In this document: piece by piece, positions 34,030-44,412 of the stretch
Layout: the number at the start of each line of letters is the position of its first letter
Numbering within the stretch: the first letter of the stretch is position 1
NCBI GenBank assembly: GCA_947685225.1
Contig: CANTUV010000007.1
Location: 13,846,501-13,910,500 of the forward strand
Reading direction: 5' to 3'
Length of the DNA: 64,000 nucleotides
From: Garcia nutans
Lineage: Eukaryota > Streptophyta > Magnoliopsida > Malpighiales > Euphorbiaceae
Program-made: the position numbers and the translations under genes
The notes under the pieces: generated by a model
What the model was told of the DNA's origin: nothing
Seen by the model: only the letters and a program-made list of their open reading frames with translations
The model's database searches: none

Positions 34030-34530
34030 ATCCCAGGGTGACTCCATTGTCTTTTCTGTTTTTGGGTTGTTTTTACCTTTTTGGTTTTTTGGGGAATATG
34101 ACTTGACCTTTTTGTATTTTATAGGCTGAATGACTCTTTTTGTAACAGATGATTCTCTTTTTGTAATGAATGATTCTTAATGAATGACCCTTTTGTTTGC
34201 TTTCCAAGCATTATCTACTTTATTTATTTGCTCTTATTTTTGCCTAAGCTGTCCTTTCGGATTTTCAACTTAGCGAGCTCTTACCCATTCTTGCCTAAGC
34301 CGCCCTTTGCGGGTTTTCAGCTTAGCGGGCCCCACTATTGCCTAAGCCGCCCTTTGTGGGTTTTCGGCTTAGCGGGATCTTTTGTTTTTTTTGTTTTTTT
34401 TTTCTCTTGGCAAAAGAAAGATGAATGAATGATTTTTATTAAAATTTAGACCGTGCTCAAGGAGAGCTGCCTACATATCTCGAATTAGTTTGCGAGAATC
34501 AGGTCTAATGTAGTTCCTTACAATGCATGA
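34030..34530. other. Convergent 3'-3' spacer of Tat1
   Basis: The antisense gene stops at 34029 and pol stops at 34531 from the other side. The spacer contains T-rich tracts, repeated GAATGA motifs and the hairpin array at 34241-34377. It is the expected place for polyadenylation of both transcripts. Confidence 0.7.
34241..34377 (+). repeat. Three tandem hairpins (CCTAAGC...GCTTAGCGG)
   Basis: Units at 34241, 34292 and 34339, about 50 bp each, contain TGCCTAAGCYGYCCTTT, then GGTTTTC, then GCTTAGCGRG. Outer arms CTAAGC/GCTTAG and inner arms CCGCCC/GCGGG can form a nested stem. They lie between the convergent ends of pol and the DUF7745-like gene. Confidence 0.8.
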
Positions 34531-37500
34531 TTATACATAATATTTCTTTAGTTGATCCAGATTACATGGGTTTATGAACTCCAGACCATCCAAATCAGAC
34601 AAGATGACGGCTCCGCCGGAAAGTATTTTCTTCAAAATGTAGGGTCCCGCCCAATGAGGACGAAACTTCCCACGAGGATCTGTAACAGGTGTTCTGATCT
34701 CCTTCAAAACCAAACAACCTTCTTCCAACTTTCGATCCTTGACCTTTTTGTTGAAATGTCTGGCCATTCGCCTCTGATACCCTTGAATATGATGTAGAGC
34801 TTGAAGTCTTTTTTCATCCAAACTCAACAACTGATGATGATAATTGCTGATCCATTCAGCTTCATTTATCTGACTTTCTTGAATTATCCTCGCCGATTGA
34901 ACTTCCAGTTCAATGGGGAGTACTGCTTCCATTCCGTATACCAGTGAATACGGGGTTGCCCCAGTAGGAGTTCTAATTGATGTTCTGTATCCCCACAAGG
35001 CCAAAGGTAACTTCTCATGCCAACGCCTATGCTCCTTGATCATTTTTTGTATGATCACCTTTATAGACTTGTTCGCTGCTTCTACAACTCCATTTGTTTG
35101 AGGTCTATAAGGAGAGGACTTATGGTGCTGGATTTTCTTATCCTTCAAGAGTTTGGCAAACTCTGCTTGGAAATGAGTTCCATTATCAGTGATAATCTCA
35201 AATGGTGTTCCGTACCAACAAAGGATGTTGGTTCGGACAAACTGCGCGGCCTTTTTGGCATCTAATTCTGCATAGGAAGCTGCTTCAACCCACTTTGTGA
35301 AGTAATCCACTGCTACCAAGATAAACTGATGTCCATTTGATGCTTTTGGATGTATTTTACCAATTATATCAATTCCCCAAGTAGCAAAGGGCCATGGAGA
35401 AGTGATTGGATTCAGGGCAACAGGAGGTTGCTTCTGCAGCTTAGCAAATATTTGGCATTGATGACATCCTTGCACAAATGCCACGCAGTCTGCATTCATG
35501 GTGGACCAATAATATCCTAGATTGGCAATCTTTCGAGCCAAGGCGATCCCATACATGTGTGGTCCTGATTCGCCACCATGTACCATTTCCATTATCTGCT
35601 TAGCCTCTGCTTCATTTACACACCTTAGGTGCATTCCATTCCAACTTCTTTTGTAGAGGATATCTCCATTAAGAATGTAACCTGTGGCAAGCTGCCTTAT
35701 TGCCCTCTGATCAACCTTTGATGATCCCTCCGGATAATTTCCATCCTTGAGATAGGTCTTGATATCCCAAAACCATGGTTTACCATCGGCCAAGTGCATT
35801 ACATGGGCGGGTTGCTTTTGAAGCTGAACTTTCAATGGACGAATGACTTTCCCCTCCCTGATATTGATCATGGAAGCTAAAGTAGCCAAGGCATCAGCAA
35901 ACTGATTCTTTGCTCTTGGGAGATATTCGAAGGACAGATCATTGAACTATTGTGCCAAATGATCAAGGCGTTGTAGGTAAGGAACCAAACGCTCTTCTCT
36001 TATCTTCCATTTCCTTAAAGCTTGTGATACTATTAAAATAGAATCACCATAGACCTTTAGGTCCTTAATCCCCAATTTTAGGGCGGCTTCAAGCCCATTA
36101 ATGCAAGCTTCATATTCTGCTTCGTTGTTTGTGCAGCTAAAGTCAAGTTTAACTGCGAATGGAATGTATTCTCCACAAGGAGTTTTGAACACAATTCCAA
36201 TTCTGTTTCCATGATAATTGGATGCTCCATCAAAATACATCTCCCAAACACTTCCTTCCACATTCAAGAGGTCTTCGTCAGGGAAACCCATTTCTCACAT
36301 CTCGTCTTTTATAGGTAATTCTGCTAATTGGTCAGCTATTGCCCCGCCTTTCACAGCTTTCCTTTGAACAAATTTCAAGTCAAAGGCTGCCAATGTTGAC
36401 ACCCACTTAGCCATTTTGCTGTCCAAAATAGGCCTCTCCATAAGGAATTTCAAGGGACTCTGTTCTGCGATGACATAAGTAGTGTAAGAAGACAAGTAGT
36501 GTTGTAACTTCGTACAAGGCCAATACAAGGCTAAACACAACTTCTCAATCTTGTTATATTTTAACTCATAATCCAGCATCCTTTTGCTGAGGTAGTAAAT
36601 TGCATTTTCTACCTTTGTATCTTCAGCCTCTTAAGCTAGCATTGCACCCATGGCTTCATCTGTTACAGACAAATACAAGAGCAGAGGCTTTCCCATTCTG
36701 GGAGGTTGTAGAATTGGCGAACTTAACAAGTATTCTTTGATCTTATCGAAGGCCTTCTGACAGTCTTCATTCCATTCTTGCGAAGCACCTTTCCTTAGTA
36801 GCTTAAAGATAGGACCACAAGTCTCAGCCAACTGTGATATGAATCGACTGATATACTGTAATCTACCTAGCAAGCCTCGAACCTCTTTCTCTGTTCTTGG
36901 TGGAGGCATTTTCAGAATAGCCTTTGACTTTGCTGGATCAACTTCTATTCCTTTTTTGTTGACCAGATATCCCAAAAATAAGCCCAATGTCGCACCAAAG
37001 AGGCATTTTGCAGGATTAAGCTTCAAATTGTACTTGCGAAGTCTAAGGAAGAACTTCTCAAGTGCTTCAACGTGTTCTTCTGGAGATTTTGACTTAACAA
37101 TCATATCATCAACATACACTTCTACTTCTTTGTGAATCATGTCATGAAAGACTGTTGTCGCCATCCTTTGGTAGGTAGCCCCTGCATTTATCAACCCAAA
37201 AGGCATAACCCTGTAGCAGAAAGTGCCCCATTCTGTGATGAAAGCTGTCTTTTCTTTGTCTGGTGGGTGAACTAGGATCTGATTGTACCCAACCGCGAGG
37301 TCAGTCATGGAAACCATCACATGCCCAGCCATCCTGTCTATCAACAAATCGATGTGTGGTAGTGGAAAATCGTCCTTGGGACAGGCCTTATTCAAATCTC
37401 TGTAGTCAACACACATCCTGACCTTTCCGTCTTTCTTCGGGACTGGCACAATGTTTGCTAACCAGGAAGGGTAGGCAATTGGTTCTATGAACTTATTGTC

Positions 37501-40500
37501 TAGTTGCTTGGCAACCTCCTCTTTAATTTTCAAAGACCATTCTGGCTTCATTCTTCTCAATTTCTGCTTAACCGGCTTTGCATCGGGGTATAGCGGAATC
37601 TTGTGAACTGCTATGGCTGGGTCTATTCCCGTGACATCACTTGTCTTCCACATGAAGCAGTCGGCATACTTTCTGATGCACTCAAGAACTTGTTCCTTAT
37701 TCACACAATCATATGCAATGTATGTATGTTCATTTTCTTTGCCAATTATTATCTTTTCATTTATTTCTTTTATTTCATTTATTTCATTTTTGCTAGATAA
37801 TACTTGAAAAGCAAAAGACACAGGGTAACCAAGAATCCGAACAATTTCATTGATAATGGTGGAGTAATTCTCCAAGATTACATTAGATTTGACATTAGGG
37901 TTCCCTAAATCTGAAACTACAGAAGACTCAGAATTAGACTCTGACTTGGTTTTTGACTCAGAATTAGTACAAGACTCGGTACAAGACTCAAGTTCAAGGT
38001 GTGACACAGGACTAGGTTTAACCTCAGCAGCTTGTCCCTCCTCGGCGTACCAGTTTCTCAGCGGTCCATCCGTGGTCTTGATCAGCTTTGTGAAATCCCT
38101 ATTGTCTTCAAAATTGGTTATCATAGCAACCTCATCAAAGAGACTAGGCCGCATGAAATCTTCCATTTGGGGGTCAGTTTCAGGTTCTGGCTCTTCTTTT
38201 TTCATGGCTACAACATCAGCAAACATTTCAAAACCCGGTAGCTTCTTTCCGGTCATAGGAGAATAGAATGGTTCCTGAAAACCACGGTGATGAACTGCCT
38301 TTCCAGGCTTGCAAAAGTGACCATTCAGAGTTCTAAAGTAAGGGTGCATTTTGAGGCTTCTTGCCCCCCAATTTCCCTTTTTCTTCCTTCCACGCTCAAA
38401 CTCTTCTATTTCCTCGTCTGTAGGTTTGTACCCCAAGCCAAAAGTTCCCTTATTCTCAGGCTCTTCCCATGGCCGTACTACGGGTATTTTTCTCCCAGAC
38501 TTCATCATTTCCATACCGGGCAATAGACCTACCCTCAGCATCATTCCCACTAGGCAGTTGATTTGGACCTCCCCAAAGTCATATGAGACAAATGGCCCTT
38601 TGGGTTTTTCACCTTCTATGCATTGAACTGTGTCGTAATGAAACCCAGTCAAGGTCATGGCGGTTTCACCAGGAACAACCTCAAGGAGAGACTGATCCAT
38701 GGTTTTCCTGTTGATTTCGCAGGTGTCCCCTTTGATAGTGATGATTTTTCCTTCAAAAGGGAATTTAAGTTTTTGGTGTAGTGAAGAAGGTACAGCATTA
38801 ATCTGATGAATCCACGGCCTTCCAAGGAGGAGATTAAAGCTCGCGGGTACATCAATGACCTGGAATGGTACTCCCATTTTCACCGGCCCAATAGCAATTT
38901 CTAGAGTGGCAACACCCAAAATTTCTCTTCGAGTGTTATCATATGCTCTCACAATTTGATCAGAAGGTGTAAGATCTGTAGCCTCCAACCCCAGACAGCT
39001 TGCTACTTTCAAGGGACACACATTTAAGGCTGACCCATTATCAATGAGAACCATGAGCACAGTCTTTCCCCCAGTCCGTATGGTGATGTATAGAGCATCA
39101 TTGTGTTTCTTACCGTCTTCTGGTAAATCCACATCAGAAAACCTGATACTCAATGCCTTGGTTGATTGGGTCAAAGTGGCCACCAAAGCTTCTGGGCTTG
39201 TGTCCACAGGTGTATCAAGTTGACTCAAAGCTTCGCTGAGAGCCTGGCGGTGTGGGAATGAGGAAGCAAGGAGCTCCCAAATTGACACCTTAGCTTGAGT
39301 TTGTTTAAGCTGAGTGAGGACAGGGTCTTCTTTTGGCTCTGGTGTTTTCTTATGGGGGGGATTTGAGGTTGTAGGGGTTTTTCCCAAGTCAAGTGGCTTA
39401 TATTGTCTTCCACTTCTTGTCAGAGCACTGACCTCTTCAGAAAGGTCGTTCAAATCTAACACACATACTTCATTCATTTTTGAGAGAAGTTCGAAAGGAT
39501 CAAACAGCTCTTCTTCCACAGTAATGGCATGGATGGAGTGATTGGGCAAAGGATTAGTGTTAATGTTTGGTTGCCTCCTGAGAGGAATGATGTCACCACT
39601 ATCCACCAGATCCTGGATGCGGTTTTTCAGTGTCCAGCAAGCATCTATTTTATGCCCATTCCCTTGATGGTATTCACAATATTCATTGACTTTATAACTG
39701 GAAGGTAAGGGGTTTGGAGGAGGTCTTGGGTCCAAAGGCTTCAAATATTTCCCTTCCATAGCCTTTTTAAACACCAAATGAAGGGGCACTTCAAGGTCAG
39801 TATATTGCCTTCTCGGCTGATTTCTCGGCCCAAGATTGCCCACACGTAAAGGATTCGCAGGGGCAATATTGGCCACTTGATTGAGCTTGCTTGAGGAAGG
39901 AGTTTGGCTTTGTTTCTTATATTTCGATACAGCCCCCTCATCCACTATTTTACCCAACTGTATCAAATCTTCTACCTTGGTTGCAGTTGCAATGAGCGAT
40001 TTGAAAGTAGGTAGATATTGGGTTTGCAGTTGAGCCTGATATGTAGGTCTTAAATTCCTGATTATGATATCAATTTGCTCTTGTTCTGAAGGGCGATTGA
40101 TCATCTGGGCGGCTTTTGCCCTCCACCTCGTAAGGAACGAGGAGAAGGGTTCATTGTTGTTTTGTTTGGTGGTCTCAAGTTCTCTTCTAGTGACATCCAC
40201 CTCAATATTGTAGTGGTATTGAGAGTTAAATGCATTGCAGATGTCTTCCCATGTCTTAATCTTGGAACGGTCTAGACTCACAAACCATTTAAGGGCAGCC
40301 CCAGTCAGGGATTGTTGGAAGAGTTGAGCAAAGAGCTCATCATTTAAACCCCATGGGCTCAAGGCCCCAACATACATCTTCAAATGGGTTTTAGGGCTAG
40401 TGGTCCCATCAAATCTGTCCATCCTCGGCATCTTGAATTTTGGAGGTAATCTGGCTTGGGGAAACAAGGATAAGGAATCCATGTCTACCACCTCTTTGTG

Positions 40501-40863
40501 AGTTTTCATAGCAGTGATTGACCTCTCAAGCAATTTAAGTTTCCTTTTCAGTTCATCTGTGTCATTCTTGGAGCGTGGATCCTCCAAATTGATGACAGGG
40601 GTATTAATCTGAGCAGGTGCTCCTTCTAATTCAGCCAGGATGGCTACCCTTTGGGCGGCTAAAGCTTCATCAATTTTTTCTTGCATTCTAGCTTCAATTT
40701 CCTTAACCTGACCATCCAGCAAAGCCTTAATCTGTTCAATTGTGGCCATTTCAGTAATTGGAGTAGTTGGTGAAGTTGGGGTAGTAGAACTTGTAGGGGA
40801 TAGCACAGTTGGTATTGGTGTGTCTGGTGTAGGTGAAGGCACACGGACAGTGGGTACCTGCAA
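34531..40863 (-). pseudogene. Tat1 gag-pol polyprotein, three nonsense codons
   Basis: It is one continuous frame of about 2110 codons from ATG at 40863 to TAA at 34531. Gag lies at about residues 150-335, with a CEYHQGNGHKIDAC motif near 395-410. The protease active site IDNGS is near 607. RT follows with VRMCVDYRDLNK, MPFGLINAG and an intact YVDD at about 1250. The first RNase H spans the TAA at 36631-36633. A second, archaeal-type RNase H lies at about 35947-36291 (MYFDGAS, NEAEYEA, YGDS). Integrase follows with an HHCC zinc region, GIDIIG, ITDNG and NGVVEAAN, so Asp-Asp-Glu is intact. The stops at 36631-36633 (TAA), 36295-36297 (TGA) and 35947-35949 (TAG) cluster in the RNase H region. 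Two fit CAA/CAG to stop transitions. No frameshift is seen. Confidence 0.95.
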
Positions 40864-41817
40864 AGGTTAAGGGCAAGAGATCAGGGTGGTGTGTAGGGTA
40901 GGAAAAACTCTTGGTCCACTTATATACATCAAAAATTTTTCCCCAAAACCATGTTGTTATGTTGCATGAATGCACCTCATCACATCATAATTCATTTTAA
41001 TGGAATGCAGCACTATCATTAGGTACATACAACCTAAGGGAAGGTTCTATTGTTATTTGAAAATAGAAAATCGGCTTATCATAGGGACCTTTGAGTCTTG
41101 AGTAAGATATACCTAACCACATGTGAAACAAGGAGTTTCGCGTGGGTCCAACAGTACGATTACTCATAGGCCACTCCAAAAGGATTGGAATGGTTTGCGA
41201 CAACAGGGAGGACGCTTTGGCTGTCCGCCGGCAAAATCAAGGAGACCTGCCGGTCAGCGCTACTTGCTATCCAGACTCAGAACTTTGAACAGAAAGAGAA
41301 GAAATTCATTTGAAAACAATTTTTTATGCAATGGAGGAAAAGGATTCCCCCATATATGCAAGAGAAAAAGATTCTCTGAATGACAAAACAAATGCACAAT
41401 TTATCAAATAAGGGACCATTAAAGGAAAAAGATTCCTTTTGTCAACTTTCAATCCAACATCCTTAAAGAAAGGATATATAATGCTAGGGTACCCTGCAAA
41501 ATGAATAAAAATACCCTAAAGAAGGGCAAATCAGTTAAACGAATAATAATAACAGTCTACTATAATTCCATAAATCATTATTATTATCATTTATTATTAT
41601 TTTTTTTGTGTAATATATAGCCATTATTTTATTTATTATTATTTTTTTATGGTCCCCAGGAAGATATTTTTTTTCAATTTTCAGTACTAATGTCTTTAAA
41701 GAAAAGACAACCATTGCTAAGGTACCCTGCCAAAATAAATAAAAATACCCTGAAGAAGGGCCAGTTAGTCAAATAAACAATAGTAGTCCACTAGGATCAC
41801 ATAAATCATTTTTATGT
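40864..41817 (-). other. Tat1 untranslated leader
   Basis: About 950 bp lie between the primer site and the gag ATG. No conserved ORF is seen. The primer-proximal part contains a direct duplication (41459-41818). Confidence 0.75.
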
Positions 41818-41818
41818 C
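41459..41818. repeat. Direct duplication in Tat1 leader
   Basis: TGCTAGGGTACCCTGC, AATAAAAATACCCT, GAAGGGC and CATAAATCATT occur in the same order at about 41459-41590 and 41692-41815. The two copies are separated by a T-rich spacer. Confidence 0.8.
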
Positions 41819-41836
41819 CCCAGTGGAGTCGCCAAT
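41818..41836 (-). other. Tat1 primer binding site
   Basis: On the minus strand, TTGGCGACTCCACTGGGGAC follows the 5' LTR end. This is the form commonly seen in Tat/Ogre elements; I do not name the primer tRNA with certainty. Confidence 0.85.
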
Positions 41837-42741
41837 TTGTGAACCTTGGTTTTCCGCCCGAAAAGGATCCCGGCGAAAGTTCACTCGTTGTCGGGAGTCG
41901 CCACTCAGTTTTTTCTGTTCAAAGGGAAAAACTAAGAAAACCCTTGTTTGACTCCAATTAATGCATCCAATGTAAAGGTTTATAGTCTGCGAACCCAAGG
42001 AGGATTCGGGAACTATGTCATGCATTTGACTAACTTGCAAAAAGAACAAATTTAAAAGGAATGAAGAAAAGAAGAGACAGATTGTTAGTAAATTGTGGAC
42101 TTGCTATTTGGGGTGAATCCCAAATATGCCTACATACTCCCGTTTGAATGGGAGATCAAAGCCCATGTAGTTCGGAAAAGCCTATTTAAAGGCGATGAAA
42201 TTTATGCTTCATGCATGTGTGTGTGTATGCTTCGTGCATTTTTCAGGCATTTTGCCAGAGTTGTGAGTTTTAGCACTTAGTGCAAAAATTGTATAATTTC
42301 GGGTACTTGGTACCAAAAGAGTTCGATTTAGGCTTCATGCCAAATTTTGATCTTAATTGTAATGTTTAAATACTTCGTATTTAAAGAATATAATTTAGGC
42401 TCCGTGCCAAAAGGTTGATTTTATTCACGGCTTAATGCCGAAAGGTTGATTGATTAGTCCATTAGGCCCTCAGACCTAAAAAGATTAGGTCTTTGACCAA
42501 GAAGAAATTAAGAAGAAGATTAGAATGCTTATGATATGCTCGAATTGACCAAAGATGAATTATGATATTACCTTGATTAGAATTTTTCCACTTCTAAGTT
42601 CCAGATCTTATTTCCTTACACTTTTGAGTATGATTCTTGCTTTCTACAACACAATATTAGAAATTCTTAAGCATAAAAATTTCGTCAGCACCTGGGCGTA
42701 GGATGTCCCAAAAAGCTCCTTTCTTTTGAAAATCTGAAGCC

Positions 42742-42749
42742 TATTTATA
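42742..42749 (-). promoter_or_regulatory. Tat1 5' LTR TATA box
   Basis: TATAAATA in CCTATAAATAGGCT (minus strand), preceded by a T-run and by GC-rich palindromes at 42766-42804. It would drive the gag-pol transcript. Confidence 0.8.
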
Positions 42750-42765
42750 GGCAAAAACGGGCTGT

Positions 42766-42804
42766 ACGGCGGCCGGGCCGCCGTCCTCAAGCGGCCGGGC
42801 CGCT
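42766..42804. repeat. GCGGCC palindromes upstream of Tat1 promoter
   Basis: CGGCGGCCGGGCCGCCG and AGCGGCCGGGCCGCT are near-perfect palindromes spaced by 7 bp, about 20 bp upstream of the TATA box. Confidence 0.85.
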
Positions 42805-43025
42805 GTCCTGGCCCACCGCGACTCGCGCTATTTCTGCTAAAACTGACTTTCCGGGAGCCACGGGCCTCCAAAAATTATTCCGAGACCATATCCATGATCC
42901 TTGCGTCGCACCGGACATTTCAAGTACCATGAAGACATACTTTCGGTGGACTTTTACCGTTGTCCCCCGGTCTGGCCTGGTCTGAGAAAATTGGCTGTCC
43001 GAGCCTCAAAATTCGAGTGTTCACA

Positions 43026-43920
43026 GGACCCGAGTTGGTTTGGATTTTGGACTCAAAAAAGATTTTGGTTCTGAACTTAGAATGGTCTAGGTTCTTGACC
43101 TGGATTGAGTTTGAACTTGAAAAAGATTTGGATTTTAGACCAGGAATGGTTTGGATTCTAGACCCAGATTGAGTTTTAAATTTGAAAAAAGATTTGGGTT
43201 CTGAACCCAAGATGGTTTGGGTTCTGGACTCGGATTGAATTTTGAATTTAAAAAAGATTTAGGTTTTGGACCTGAGATAGTTTGGGTTCTGGACCCAAAT
43301 TAAGTTCTGAAATTGAAAAAAAATTAGGTTCTAGAACAAGGATTGTTTGGATTCTGGACCTGGATTGAGTTATGAACTCGAAAATAATTTGGGTTCTGGA
43401 CCCAGATTGTGTTCTGAACTAAAAAATAATTTAGATTTTGAACCCGGATTAAGTTCTAGACTAAAAAATAATTTGGGTTCTATACCAAGTTGGTTTGAGT
43501 TCTAGACCCGGATTGAGCTCTAGACTCTAAAATAATTTGGATTCTTGACCCGAATTGAGTTCAAGTTATTTGAGCTTAAGTTGGTTTAGGTTCTGGACCC
43601 GGATTGAGTTTTAGACTGAAAAATAATTTAGATTCTGGACCCGGATTGAGTTCTAGACTAAAAATTAATTTTGGTTTTGGACCCGAGTTGGTTTAGATTC
43701 TTGATCCGGATTGAGTTATGGACTCAAAAATAATTTGGTTTCTAGACCGGGATTGAATTTTGGACTTAAAAATAATTTGAATTCTAGATCGAAGTTGGTT
43801 TGAGTTCTGGATCCGGAAATAATTTGGGTTATAGACCCGAGTTGGTTTGGGTTCTGGACTTGAATTGAGTTCTGGACTAGAAAAAAATTTGGGTTCTAGA
43901 CCCGGATTGAGTTGCAAAAA
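43026..43920. repeat. ~65-bp minisatellite in Tat2 LTR, ~14 units
   Basis: Units contain GGGTTCTGGACCCGGATTGA and a following GACTCAAAAATAATTT. The interval is 65-66 bp where I measured it (43145, 43211, 43276). It is continuous with 28556-28622, being split by Tat1. The unit core GGTTCTGGACC is itself close to a palindrome. Confidence 0.88.
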
Positions 43921-43979
43921 TTAAATTCAATGGTTAGTTTTGCAAAAAAATCTGGCTATTTTTTATCGTACTTATGTAC
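43031..43979 (-). mobile_element. Tat2 3' LTR, right segment
   Basis: It is the continuation of 26448-28622 after the Tat1 insertion. It is made of the 65-bp array plus about 60 bp. Its outer end, near 43979, is placed by the adjacent purine tract (minus strand GCAGGGGGCAAG at about 43983-43994). The terminal dinucleotide has decayed, so the edge is good to a few bases. Confidence 0.7.
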
Positions 43980-44213
43980 TCTTGCCCCCTGCGTGGAAAA
44001 AATATTTATAAGCACAAAAAATATTTTTTAGACACACAATAATATATAACCACAATGCTTATCATAACATGTGACGTGTGTTAATTATTGAAACAGAAAG
44101 AAATTTTTGAATTATTGCTCTGGTAAAGAAGTTAATACTGTAAGGTGAACTGTGAATTATGAATTATTGAATACTGTTACAATGAAAAATTATTTGTGCC
44201 GATGACAAAACTG

Positions 44214-44300
44214 ACTCCTTTTATTCTTTTCTTTTCTTTTCTTTCACTTTATTCGTTTCTTTTCTTTTCTTTCACTTTATATCTTTTTTTTTTCATTTTT
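44214..44300. repeat. CTTTT-rich low-complexity tract
   Basis: Repeated TTTTCTTTTCTTTC and CACTTTAT blocks upstream of the PMD pseudogene. Confidence 0.85.
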
Positions 44301-44322
44301 CCATATATCCTTTGGTTTTTCC

Positions 44323-44330
44323 TATATAAA
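44323..44330 (+). promoter_or_regulatory. TATA box of Tat2 PMD pseudogene
   Basis: TATATAAA lies about 90 bp before ATG 44413, the same spacing as in the two antisense genes of Tat1. Confidence 0.55.
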
Positions 44331-44412
44331 TGCACGAATTATTTGCATATGGTATTCAAAACATCTTAATCCTCAACATTCTTATAGTTTTAAGCGTTAT
44401 CACTTATCATAA

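Larger units (their letters stand above)
28623..43025 (-). mobile_element. Tat1: full-length Tat/Ogre-type retrotransposon (14.4 kb)
   Basis: The LTRs at 28623-29811 and 41838-43025 are flanked by a perfect 5-bp target duplication GGACC (28618-28622, 43026-43030). On the minus strand the order is 5' LTR, primer site, untranslated leader, gag-protease-RT-RNase H-second RNase H-integrase, two antisense genes, polypurine tract and 3' LTR. The LTRs differ at roughly 2-3% of positions by eye, mostly transitions, so the insertion is fairly recent. The dual RNase H and antisense extra genes are known traits of the Tat lineage. Confidence 0.95.
41838..43025 (-). mobile_element. Tat1 5' LTR (1188 bp)
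   Basis: On the minus strand it runs from TGTGAACACTCG at 43025 to AAGGTTCACA at 41838. The TATA box is at 42742-42749 (minus). The right flank begins with the target duplication GGACC. Confidence 0.95.

Noticed and set aside
37603..39541. Plus-strand open frames opposite Tat1 gag-pol (for example 37889-38266)
   Set aside because: They are shadows of the minus-strand polyprotein; composition and motifs follow the coding strand.
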